Part shown: positions 31,900-38,360 of the stretch, one piece after another
Layout of the letters: the number at the start of each line of letters is the position of its first letter
Numbering within the stretch: the first letter of the stretch is position 1
DNA from: Polyangiaceae bacterium
Lineage (GTDB): Bacteria > Myxococcota > Polyangia > Polyangiales > Polyangiaceae
Reading direction: 5' to 3'
NCBI GenBank assembly: GCA_025936205.1
Contig: JAICTU010000015.1
Span: 1 to 38,360 of the forward strand
DNA length: 38,360 nucleotides
Translations under genes and position numbers: made by a program
The notes under the pieces: model-generated
Told to the model about the DNA's origin: nothing
What the model saw: only the letters and a program-made list of their open reading frames with translations
Database searches by the model: none

Positions 31900-32835
31900 T
31901 CAACGCTGAATGGAGTTGGAGAGCGTGTTCTTCATGTCGCGGGCAGTGTCCTTGGCAGTTTGACCCACGTCGGAGAGGGCCTGTTTGGCTTCGCCGAGCA
32001 GTTCGTCCCGTTTGCTGCCGAGTAGCTCGCGCTCCGGTGCCGTCTCTGGCAGCAACAGCCCGATGCCGACGCCAGCGGCGATGGCCGCCATGCCCACCGC
32101 GAGTGGGTTCTCGTGGCTCACGCGGCGGGAAAATTCGCCCGCCCCCTGCAGCTCCCGCCCGACGAAGTCGCGTGCGCGTTCAGCGCTCTCGCTCACCCGT
32201 TGCCCTGCGTCTCGCGCCAAGTGCCGAGCTTCGTCCGTCTCCCGCTCCGCGAAATCGCGGACGCGCCCTTTCACCTCATCATACTTGCTCCCCGCACTCT
32301 CCGACACGCTTCGAACTCGCTCGCCGAAGCGGTCCCGCAGCTGCCGGGCCTGCCCGCCCGGGCCCGAGCTGTTCCAGCGCTCACCCTCGGGTCGGTACCG
32401 ATCGCTATCGTAGTGGTACGCGCCCCTGCGCTGGCGACGATTGGCCATGAACCAGGCGGCTCCGATGCCCATCAGCGCCAGAGGTACCGCGTTTTCGCTG
32501 AGGAAGTCGCGGGTCTGACGCTCCACGTGGCGGACACTGCTGCGCAAGTCGTCTACCTTTTCCTGAACCGTTTCCATGGCGCTATCTTTCACCTCCCGGA
32601 ATGTGTCCGTGGCCACGTTCTTGGCTTCTTGCAGGGTCTCCTTTGCGGCCGTCTTTGCCTCCTGCAAGGTCTCCTTGGCGTCGCTCTTCAGGCGCTCGGG
32701 GCTCAGCTGGCCCCCCAGTGTTCGCAGATCCTCGCTGATCTCGCCGCGGGTCTGTTCGATGCCGGCCTCCATCTCCGCGGTTTCCATGTCCTCGGGTTTG
32801 CTGGGGTCACCTGTGATCTTTTTTCGCTGAGTCAT
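31900..32835 (-). CDS. DUF3618-containing LEA/apolipoprotein-like amphipathic protein
   Basis: A 311-residue protein. The N-terminus (IEQTRGEISEDLRTLGGQLSPERL, about 26-50) is the DUF3618 signature. Residues about 50-90 are tandem 11-residue amphipathic repeats (AKETLQEAKTA, AKETLQEAKNV, ATDTFREVKDS, AMETVQEKVDD), the group-3 LEA pattern seen in desiccation- and membrane-protecting proteins. A single hydrophobic helix (NAVPLALMGIGAAWFMAN) follows near 116. A second helical repeat region comes next, then a Gly-rich NPLAVGMAAIAAGVGIGLLLPET membrane or glycine-zipper helix near 245, as in YqjD/ElaB. Its ATG overlaps the stop of the holin-like gene by 4 bases. Envelope stress or membrane stabilisation is inferred. 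Confidence 0.82.
   Translation of the reverse strand: MTQRKKITGDPSKPEDMETAEMEAGIEQTRGEISEDLRTLGGQLSPERLKSDAKETLQEAKTAAKETLQEAKNVATDTFREVKDSAMETVQEKVDDLRSSVRHVERQTRDFLSENAVPLALMGIGAAWFMANRRQRRGAYHYDSDRYRPEGERWNSSGPGGQARQLRDRFGERVRSVSESAGSKYDEVKGRVRDFAERETDEARHLARDAGQRVSESAERARDFVGRELQGAGEFSRRVSHENPLAVGMAAIAAGVGIGLLLPETAPERELLGSKRDELLGEAKQALSDVGQTAKDTARDMKNTLSNSIQR
32629..32692. repeat. two near-identical tandem segments inside the DUF3618 gene
   Basis: TTGCAGGGTCTCCTTTGCGG and CTGCAAGGTCTCCTTGGCGT are imperfect copies about 33 bases apart. They code for the repeated AKETLQEAK 11-mers. The DNA identity points to recent duplication of an 11-codon unit. Confidence 0.55.
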
Positions 32836-33287
32836 CTACCGGCCTCCGTAAAGGTCTGAACGTCTTTCTTCAGATTCTGAATCGTGCGCTCGGGTATCAC
32901 CTCTGCTGCTGACGGGCGCTGCCGAGCGAGCAGCAAGTACCCGACCCCCGCCACGACCAAGCCGGTGATGAGGGCTGCTACCCAGGGCGCCATCACGTTC
33001 GCCAGCAGGAGGATCACCGCCGCCACGAGCGCCAGTAACCCAGCCAGCAGCAGGACGGCGCCGGCGATCGAGCCGAGCAGCTCGGTCTTCAGGCGCTGAG
33101 CCTTTTCACCGACCTCTGCTTTGGCCAGAGCGACCTCTTGTTGCACCAGCTTGGAGAGGTGTTCCCAGAGGTCGACCAGTGTTTCCTGGAGCGGCGGTTC
33201 CGAGCCATGCTCTTGGCGCCCGGTGAGACCAGGCGGGGGTAGACGGCCGCTCGTGCCTTGCGCTGGCAAGGGCGCGCGGTCCGTCAT
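32832..33287 (-). CDS. phage-holin-3_6/YqjE-like membrane protein
   Basis: A 151-residue protein with a soluble helical N-terminus (LQETLVDLWEHLSKLVQQEVALAKAEVGEKA, about 33-63). Two transmembrane helices follow: LGSIAGAVLLLAGLLALVAAVILLLANVM (about 71-99) and WVAALITGLVVAGVGYLLLA (about 102-121). A basic tail ends it. This is the Holin-X/YqjE family found in many bacterial chromosomes, and the name does not imply lysis. Here it lies between two amphipathic helical proteins, each with a 4-base ATGA overlap, exactly like the yqjD-yqjE type of stress operon. Role: membrane-associated, probably envelope stress. Confidence 0.85.
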   Translation of the reverse strand: MTDRAPLPAQGTSGRLPPPGLTGRQEHGSEPPLQETLVDLWEHLSKLVQQEVALAKAEVGEKAQRLKTELLGSIAGAVLLLAGLLALVAAVILLLANVMAPWVAALITGLVVAGVGYLLLARQRPSAAEVIPERTIQNLKKDVQTFTEAGR

Positions 33288-33817
33288 GTCGTGCCCCTCG
33301 TTGCAGGACGGTCTGCTCCTGCATTCTCGGCGCGCCAGTCACCGAGGCTCGCACTGGTGCCCTGTGCTCGTAAGTGCGGCTGGCCATCGTTCTTCGAGGG
33401 AGAGCTCTTGAAGAAGCGCCCGATCGCGAGCCCCACCAGGAACGCTCCGCCGAAGAACATCGCCGGGCGAGAGCGCGCGAAGCGTTCCGCATCACTGCGC
33501 AGGTGCCGCACATCGACCCTGCTGACGTAGCCGGCAACTCTGTCGATGCCGTTGCTCGCGCGCTCTGCGAGCCGCGCCGTGAACTCGTCCTCCGGGCGCA
33601 ATGTTTCGCCCGCGTGCCGTAGCTCGAGCGCGACCCGCCGCACCCGCTCGGCTGCCTGAGCTCGGGCGGATTCGGCGCGCTGCCGGGTCTGATCGACCTG
33701 GCTCGCTACCGCGTTCTTCACCTGCTCGGCAGCTGCTTGTGTCTTACCAGATAGGCCGCTGCTACCTCGTTCGCCATTGCCCGTTCGTCCCGTAACTGTA
33801 TCTTGCTGGTCTGCCAT
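33284..33817 (-). CDS. YqjD/ElaB-like amphipathic protein with C-terminal membrane helix
   Basis: A 177-residue protein from ATG 33817; the frame runs further upstream, but only as unconserved sequence. The first 60 residues are Gln/Ala/Lys-rich helix (GKTQAAAEQVKNAVASQVDQ, TRQRAESARAQAAERVRRVA). A middle amphipathic helix (VAGYVSRVDVRHLRSDAERF) follows, then a short transmembrane/Gly-zipper helix PAMFFGGAFLVGLAIGRFF (about 127-145) and a disordered tail. It is the first gene of the three-gene operon and overlaps the next by 4 bases (ATGA). Ribosome- or membrane-associated stress proteins of the ElaB/YqjD kind have this shape. No enzymatic motif. Confidence 0.78.
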   Translation of the reverse strand: MADQQDTVTGRTGNGERGSSGLSGKTQAAAEQVKNAVASQVDQTRQRAESARAQAAERVRRVALELRHAGETLRPEDEFTARLAERASNGIDRVAGYVSRVDVRHLRSDAERFARSRPAMFFGGAFLVGLAIGRFFKSSPSKNDGQPHLRAQGTSASLGDWRAENAGADRPATRGTT

Positions 33818-34005
33818 TGGCGTTTGCCTATGCTCGTGCCGTGCCAGCTCGTGGGAGCGGGATTCTCGGCCTTCCCCGGTGGCTCGGCGACTCGTATTGT
33901 CTCGGGCATTCTGTTGCGCTCCGTGGCGTGCCGTCGCGAGGTGAAAAGCCCTGGGTGCGCGCAAAAGGCTCATCCGCGAAAGCAATGGCTGCTCGCCCGT
34001 AGCGC

Positions 34006-34587
34006 TCAGAACTGACCCATGGCGAATGCGCCGACCTGATCGCGAGCCATTACCGGGCTGAGGGCGAGGTGCGGGTGCTGCTCATCCCCGATCAGGTACC
34101 AGCTGTGCGTGGTCTTCTCGGGTACGAACAGGCTCATGAGCATGCTCAGCGCACCGAGCCCCTGCACGACACCGCTGCCGATCAGCAAGGTCGTGTTCAG
34201 TGTTTTGTGGTTGCAAGGCTCGGCATCGCAGTCCCGGTCTTTCAAGGCCATCCAAGGACCGACCACTGGATAGAACAGCTTGTTCTCCGAATCGCGGTTG
34301 GAGAACCCGGCGGCAATTGCGGAAGCCCCGTATGCACCGCCCAGCAGCACGACTCCGGTCACGAGCAAGGGCCGGTTGGGAACGGAGGAAGAGCGCGTCG
34401 TCGGCTCGATCACTGGCTCCTGCAGCACCGGTGCCGCGGTGGTCGACACAGCCGGGGTGTTCTCCGGAATGGGATTGGGAGTAGGGGCATTCGAGCCCGG
34501 TGCTTGCTGTGCGGGGCTGACAGCCGCCCATGTGATCAAAAACGCAGCACTCAGCGCCACCGTCGAACGCGAACGAGGGAAGGTCAT
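34006..34587 (-). CDS. exported protein of unknown function with a hydrophobic segment
   Basis: A 193-residue protein. ATG 34587 is chosen because AGGAGAC is about 6 bases upstream and a signal peptide (VALSAAFLITWAAVSPAQQ) starts there. A Pro/Thr-rich linker (APGSNAPTPNPIPENTPAV) leads to a hydrophobic helix (LLVTGVVLLGGAYGASAIAAG) and then to a short extracytoplasmic domain with a second hydrophobic helix (LLIGSGVVQGLGALSMLMSLFV). It resembles small Pro-rich myxobacterial membrane proteins. I recognise no family. It diverges from the DUF4398 lipoprotein gene at 34756 across 168 bases with no visible hairpin. Confidence 0.75.
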   Translation of the reverse strand: MTFPRSRSTVALSAAFLITWAAVSPAQQAPGSNAPTPNPIPENTPAVSTTAAPVLQEPVIEPTTRSSSVPNRPLLVTGVVLLGGAYGASAIAAGFSNRDSENKLFYPVVGPWMALKDRDCDAEPCNHKTLNTTLLIGSGVVQGLGALSMLMSLFVPEKTTHSWYLIGDEQHPHLALSPVMARDQVGAFAMGQF

Positions 34588-34755
34588 ATCGTCTCCTGTG
34601 TTTTGGGCTCGAGGCTTTCGCCTGCGCATCGGCCTCGTCCCGTCCAGCCTTCTTCAAGGCAAGTTGCACGCCGGCCTCGAGTGCCTCCAGCCGGTCTGCG
34701 GCGCAGCGGCATGGTTGCTGCACCTGCTTCAGCGTCATCAGCAGGGAGTAGCACC

Positions 34756-35118
34756 ATGAAGAGCCTCGCACGTGTGTTCATAGCCACCGCCTCGCTAGCC
34801 GCCGTTGCATGTGGCGCCAGCCGTCCGCCGCCGACGGACCACCTCGCGACCGCCATCGCCGCTGTCCATGGCGCGCAGGTGGCAGGGGCCCAGCAGGTGC
34901 CCAAAGCGGCGCTGCAGCTGAAGCTCGCCGAAGAACAGGTGGCACAAGCTCGGCGGATGATGAGTGATGGAAAGAACGAGCGCGCCGACTTCATGACCCT
35001 GCGCGCGTTCAATGATGCGCAGCTGGCCGTCGCGCTGGTGCGCGCCGAAGAGGCTAAGGCGCAGGCACAGCAGGCCGCCAGTCAGGCGAGCGGCACGAGC
35101 ACGCAGACGCAACCCTGA
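34756..35118 (+). CDS. DUF4398 domain lipoprotein
   Basis: A 120-residue lipoprotein from ATG 34756 with AGGGAG at 34743-34748. The signal peptide ends AAVAC (lipobox; Cys19). The mature part is one long helix with heptad-like Ala/Gln repeats: AAVHGAQVAGAQQVPKAALQLKLAEEQVAQARRMMSDGK in outline, then RAFNDAQLAVALVRAEEAKA. This is the DUF4398 pattern seen in short periplasmic proteins that precede OmpA-like genes, and the next gene, 46 bases downstream, is exactly that with its own DUF4398-like region. Together they probably form a periplasmic coiled-coil module linked to the peptidoglycan. Confidence 0.85.
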   Translation: MKSLARVFIATASLAAVACGASRPPPTDHLATAIAAVHGAQVAGAQQVPKAALQLKLAEEQVAQARRMMSDGKNERADFMTLRAFNDAQLAVALVRAEEAKAQAQQAASQASGTSTQTQP

Positions 35119-35164
35119 CGCGCACGGTGATCTCGATTCCAGCTAACCGCGAAGGAGCGATGCA

Positions 35165-36094
35165 ATGTCTCAAGTCAAGCAAAGTGCAGCGATGGGATTG
35201 ATTCTGCTGGCCGCGGGCTGCGCCAGCGCACCACCCCAAAACTTGAAGGACGCCCGGTCCGCGTATCACCGGGCGGCGGACGGCCCCGCCAAGGACCTCG
35301 CACCCTCGCAGTTGCACGCGGCGAATGTCTCGCTGTCCCTGGCCGAAAAGACGTTTGACGACGAGGGCAACTCCGAGAACGCGCGTGATCGGGCTTACGT
35401 GGCGATGCGCAAGGCTGAATTGGCCGAAGTGCAGGCCGAGATCGCGAAGGACACGCAGCTGGCTCAGCAGGCCAAGCAACGGAGCGAGCAAACGGCGCTG
35501 CACCAGCGCGACGAGCTGAAGCAAGAGCTGCAGCAGACGCGCGAGCAACTGAACGCTGAGACTCAGCGGCGGCAGGAAGCCGAGGCTGCCCAGCAGAAAG
35601 CGCTCGCCCAGCTCGGCGATGTCAAGGATGAGGCGCGCGGGACCGTGATCACCATCCCCGGGAGCGTGAGCTTCGCGAGTGGAAAGGCCACGTTACTGCC
35701 GTCTGCCTCGAACCGTTTGCAACAGGTGGCCACGGCGCTGAAGCAGGGCGACAACCAGTCCAAGATCATCGTCGAAGGGCACACGGACGCCACGGGCTCG
35801 CCGGAGAAGAATCAGCAGCTTTCGATGCAGCGTGCCGAGGCGGTGCGGAAGTCCCTGATCTCCGACGGTGTGCCGGCTGACCGCGTGCAGGCCGTTGGCT
35901 ACGGTGAAACTCGGCCCGTGGCGGACAACGCTTCGCCTGCCGGGCGAGCTACCAACCGGCGCGTCGAGATCGTCGTCCAATCCGCCAACAATAACCAGGA
36001 GCCCCGCAACACGAACCCGCACCCCACCAGCTCGAAAGCGGAGCCGCCCAACATGAACCCGCAGCCCACCGGCACCAGCCCGCAGCCATCCTGA
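35165..36094 (+). CDS. DUF4398-OmpA lipoprotein, peptidoglycan-associated
   Basis: A 309-residue lipoprotein with signal LILLAAGC. Residues about 25-95 repeat the DUF4398 pattern (SAYHRAADGPAKDLAPSQLHAANVSLSLAEKTF). About 95-155 is a Gln/Glu-rich coiled coil (QLAQQAKQRSEQTALHQRDE, LKQELQQTREQLNAETQRRQ). About 165-275 is an OmpA C-terminal domain: FASGKATLLPSA, IIVEGHTDATGS, LSMQRAEAVRKSL, GVPADRVQAVGYGETRPVADN and GRATNRRVEIVV. That domain binds diaminopimelate in peptidoglycan. The tail is a Pro/Asn/Thr-rich flexible segment with repeated NPxPT motifs. It is probably co-transcribed with the preceding DUF4398 gene and tethers the outer membrane or envelope to the wall. Confidence 0.92.
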   Translation: MSQVKQSAAMGLILLAAGCASAPPQNLKDARSAYHRAADGPAKDLAPSQLHAANVSLSLAEKTFDDEGNSENARDRAYVAMRKAELAEVQAEIAKDTQLAQQAKQRSEQTALHQRDELKQELQQTREQLNAETQRRQEAEAAQQKALAQLGDVKDEARGTVITIPGSVSFASGKATLLPSASNRLQQVATALKQGDNQSKIIVEGHTDATGSPEKNQQLSMQRAEAVRKSLISDGVPADRVQAVGYGETRPVADNASPAGRATNRRVEIVVQSANNNQEPRNTNPHPTSSKAEPPNMNPQPTGTSPQPS

Positions 36095-36154
36095 GCGACG
36101 GGGCGGCTTTTTCGACACGCCCGTGCGCTGGGGCCCGGGCCGCCTGTGCCGCGC

Positions 36155-37468
36155 CTATCGCCTCTTCAAGAGATCCAGCGCGGGAGACGTGATGTAGAGG
36201 TAAGCGAGGCACATCTCGTCGGCGGTGCCCTCGCCCCAGGTGACGGTCTCGGTGCGCGAGCGCGTGTCGTAACCGCAGCGGATCGAGAGCGCATCGAGGC
36301 TGGGGAAGGCGAGGGCCGTGTCGTACCACCACGTGCTCTGCCAGTGGAAATTCCAGCGATCGACGTCGACGAGGCAGGTGGACTCACCTCCCGACTCCAG
36401 ATCCATGTGCAGCGAGCGTCCGAGCCAGTGCATGTGCGGCAGCACGCCGTGGATGGTGAGCGGCGCCGGTAGGTTGAGTGCTACGCGCCGGCTCGCCTCG
36501 GCGTTGGCTTGCCCGGGCGGAAGAACCAATCCGAGATCCGCCATGGGCGCATAGTAGCCGGGGCGCGCGACGCTGTCGGAGAGGCGCAGCCGCACGCGCG
36601 TGTGATCGGGGTAGACGCCCTGCGCGAGGTTGTAGTGGACCTGCAGGATGACGTTGCGACCAGCGGCGAGCGCGACGCCCGTGCCCTCGGGCAGATAAGT
36701 GGGTCCGGCGCCGGGGGCCCAGCCGGCGAACAGATCGGCATCGACACCGGGACCACCGAAGCAGGTATAGCCTTCGCCAGGCTCGGCAGCGTCGAGCTCT
36801 GTCGCTTGCGTCGCGGCAGCGTCATTCCGGGGCTGGAAGGCGATCACGTGATGCACGACGCGCGGGTCGCCGGGCAGGACCTCGAAGCCCGTGACGTAAG
36901 CGTTGCTCGCGCTCGGCGCAGGCAGTACGAAGCAGTGATAGTCGTCTTGCCGCGCCGGGTCGTCGTGTTGCGGCGAGTACTCCGAGTTCATCGTGAGCTC
37001 GGCATCCACCTGGTCGAGGCCGCTCGGCGGCGCAGGAGCGGGACGCGCCAGCGCGCGGTCTCCCTCGAGCGCGCCTTGCTCCGCCCAGGCCTGAAACGTC
37101 GCGATCTCGCCGTCGTCGAGCCAGCGCGCGTTGGCGTAGGTGTTACAGCTGCCGCCGTTGTCGACGGGCATCGGCGGCATCTCGCGAGCGGCCGTGGCCG
37201 CGGCGATGGATCGAGCATGGGGCGCCGCCGAGTCGTAGTCGACGAGGGAGAAGGGCGCGATCGAGTCGGGCTGGTGGCAGCCCGTGCAGTGGCGGGCAGT
37301 GATCGGAGCGATGTCGCCGTAGAACGTCACGGCGCCGGCAGGAGCGCTCTCGGACGCATCCCCGGAACGAGTGGGCTGTGAGGCAGCGGGAGCCTGTGGG
37401 TCCGAAGACGAGCAGGCGCTCACCGTCAGGAGCGAGAGGCAGAGACTGAACGGAGTACCGTGGCGCAT
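36155..37468 (-). CDS. c-heme plus PHM-like dicopper monooxygenase lipoprotein
   Basis: A 437-residue exported protein. The signal peptide ends TVSAC (Cys19 lipobox). A mono-heme site C61-T-G-C64-H65 lies in ITARHCTGCHQPD, with EMPPMP about 35 residues on offering a Met ligand. From about 150 the fold is the copper type II ascorbate-dependent (PHM/DBM-like) monooxygenase. The first copper site (CuH) would be H206-H207 (RVVHHVIAF) and H278 (LQVHYN); the second (CuM) H345 and H347 (PHMHWLG) with M419 (DEMCLAYLYI). All six ligands of the peptidylglycine hydroxylase pattern are present. The substrate is unknown. Heme fused to this domain suggests that electrons come from the respiratory side rather than ascorbate. 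Confidence 0.88.
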   Translation of the reverse strand: MRHGTPFSLCLSLLTVSACSSSDPQAPAASQPTRSGDASESAPAGAVTFYGDIAPITARHCTGCHQPDSIAPFSLVDYDSAAPHARSIAAATAAREMPPMPVDNGGSCNTYANARWLDDGEIATFQAWAEQGALEGDRALARPAPAPPSGLDQVDAELTMNSEYSPQHDDPARQDDYHCFVLPAPSASNAYVTGFEVLPGDPRVVHHVIAFQPRNDAAATQATELDAAEPGEGYTCFGGPGVDADLFAGWAPGAGPTYLPEGTGVALAAGRNVILQVHYNLAQGVYPDHTRVRLRLSDSVARPGYYAPMADLGLVLPPGQANAEASRRVALNLPAPLTIHGVLPHMHWLGRSLHMDLESGGESTCLVDVDRWNFHWQSTWWYDTALAFPSLDALSIRCGYDTRSRTETVTWGEGTADEMCLAYLYITSPALDLLKRR

Positions 37469-37581
37469 GATGCAATCTAGACCGACCTAGCAGGCGGGCC
37501 AGCGAGGCGCCAGGGCACCCGGCTGTTGGTGGTGTGGCCAAATGACTCGGCACCCCGCTGACGTCGCGCGGTGGGCATATT

Positions 37582-38360
37582 CTAGGGTCGTGAGCTGCCG
37601 GGCGGCGCCGAGCCATTCCAGCTGAACCCCAGCTCTCGCAGCTGCTCCGGCGAGGGCTCGCTGGGCGCGCCCATCATCAGGTCTTCCGCGCCCTGGCTGA
37701 GAGGGAAGGCGATCACCTCGCGAATGTTGGGCTCGCTCGCGAGCAGCATCACGATGCGATCGACGCCGGGGGCCAGCCCGCCATGCGGTGGCGCGCCGTA
37801 GCGAAAAGCAGACAGCATTCCGCCGAAGCGGCGCTCGACCTCCGCCTCGTCGTAGCCAGCGATGCGAAAGGCTTCGAGCATGATGTCGGGGCGATGATTG
37901 CGGATCGCTCCGCTCGACAGCTCGATGCCGTCGCACACGATATCGTACTGGTGCGCGAGGACCTGCAGCGGGTCGCCGCGCAAGGCGTCGAGGCCGCCCT
38001 GCGGCATGGAGAAGGGGTTGTGACTGAACTCGATGCGACCCGTATCTGGATGGGCCTCATACATGGGGAAGTCCACGACCCAGCAGAAGCGATGGCTGCC
38101 GCGCTCCACGAGATCCAACGCCTCGCCGACTGCGGCGCGGAGCTCGGAGGCGGCGCGCTGAACGCTGCCACCGCAGCCGGCGAGAAGAAGAACCACGTCT
38201 CCGGCGCTGGCACTCACCGAGTGCCGGAGCCCGTCACGCACGCTCGCGGAGCTGCGCGCCAGCGGGCCGCGCTCGGGCTCCGAGCAAATCAGCCAGGCGA
38301 GCTCGCCGCCCGCCTGGCGTAGCGCGTTCGCGCGCTCCTCGAAGAAGCGACGGGGGAGGC
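37582..38360 (-). CDS. aspS: aspartyl-tRNA synthetase, C-terminal part (start lies beyond the window)
   Basis: About 259 residues before the stop at 37582. The frame is open to the right edge. Features: end of the bacterial GAD-type insertion ([24 protein letters not shown]), the class II catalytic core [21 protein letters not shown], the [19 protein letters not shown] block, and motif 3 [15 protein letters not shown] with its ATP-binding Arg. The characteristic [24 protein letters not shown] closes it. These mark bacterial-type AspRS, which charges tRNA-Asp. The stop is followed by a 113-base gap before the monooxygenase start, with no visible hairpin. Confidence 0.95.
   Translation of the reverse strand, partial: LPRRFFEERANALRQAGGELAWLICSEPERGPLARSSASVRDGLRHSVSASAGDVVLLLAGCGGSVQRAASELRAAVGEALDLVERGSHRFCWVVDFPMYEAHPDTGRIEFSHNPFSMPQGGLDALRGDPLQVLAHQYDIVCDGIELSSGAIRNHRPDIMLEAFRIAGYDEAEVERRFGGMLSAFRYGAPPHGGLAPGVDRIVMLLASEPNIREVIAFPLSQGAEDLMMGAPSEPSPEQLRELGFSWNGSAPPGSSRP

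Noticed and set aside
32832..33287. Prophage lysis gene (holin)
   Set aside because: No phage structural, integrase or lysin genes are nearby; the YqjE/Holin-X family is widely chromosomal and the flanking genes are stress-type membrane proteins.
36098..36124. ACGGGGCG / CGCCCGT hairpin after the OmpA gene, as a terminator
   Set aside because: The stem needs a bulge and the T tract is in the loop, not after the stem. Possible but not convincing.

Overview
The window is GC-rich (roughly two thirds G+C by eye) and densely coded on both strands. It looks like a chromosomal segment of a myxobacterium-like member of the Myxococcota (Polyangia/Sorangiineae type). Reasons: a Ser/Thr kinase fused to a STAND ATPase with helical repeats, a large number of Cys-lipidated secreted proteins, a MopE-type DxDGDG metal-binding lipoprotein, an ECF42-type sigma factor with its DGPF partner, a type III polyketide synthase operon, and paired DUF4398/OmpA genes. 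This taxonomic call is inference from gene content; there is no rRNA or tRNA gene. I see no CRISPR array, insertion sequence, prophage or integrase, so the segment is chromosomal rather than mobile. Both ends cut genes: a kinase on the left and aspartyl-tRNA synthetase on the right.

Layout. 1-3081: C-terminal part of a kinase/ATPase/TPR regulator. 3251-6230: two tandem exported DUF4139 paralogues. 6411-7393: a winged-helix-like regulator broken by two frame changes, running into a MopE-like lipoprotein (7390-8694). That gene converges, across a perfect 13-bp hairpin, on a lipoprotein with 53 cysteines (8734-9888). 10004-12286: dipeptide epimerase, small lipoprotein, pentapeptide-repeat protein. 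12336-15118: VOC protein, LysE-type exporter, small lipoprotein, alpha/beta hydrolase. 15204-17492: methylmalonyl-CoA-epimerase-like VOC protein, Cys-rich lipoprotein, terminator, and a membrane-anchored relative of the exonuclease VII large subunit. 17526-19210: DGPF protein plus ECF42 sigma factor. 19364-20701: a lipoprotein with a ferritin-like diiron domain.

20721-21662 holds a HicA/HicB toxin-antitoxin pair and a truncated nucleotidyltransferase. 21665-23723 is a heme/copper cluster: a c-heme lipoprotein diverging from a Sco1-cytochrome c-YHS triple fusion, which is followed by a further small Cys-His lipoprotein. 23897-27676 encodes a GlgX-MalQ fusion for glycogen breakdown; its stop codon overlaps that of a short RecQ helicase. 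29176-31832 is a leftward operon of a small unknown protein, a type III polyketide synthase, a membrane protein and a methyltransferase, probably making a methylated alkyl-resorcinol or alkyl-pyrone lipid. 31900-33817 is a tightly overlapping three-gene envelope-stress-type operon (DUF3618/LEA-like protein, holin-like YqjE type protein, YqjD-like protein). 34006-36094 adds a small exported protein and divergent DUF4398 and DUF4398-OmpA lipoproteins. 36155-37468 encodes a heme plus PHM-like dicopper monooxygenase lipoprotein, and 37582-38360 is the 3' part of aspS.

The most unusual items are the membrane-anchored XseA-like protein, the Sco1-cytochrome c-YHS fusion with its heme lipoprotein neighbours, the double frame change in the 6411-7393 gene, and the 130-base out-of-phase overlap inside the type III PKS operon. 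Family assignments come from motif recognition by eye and were not checked by any search.
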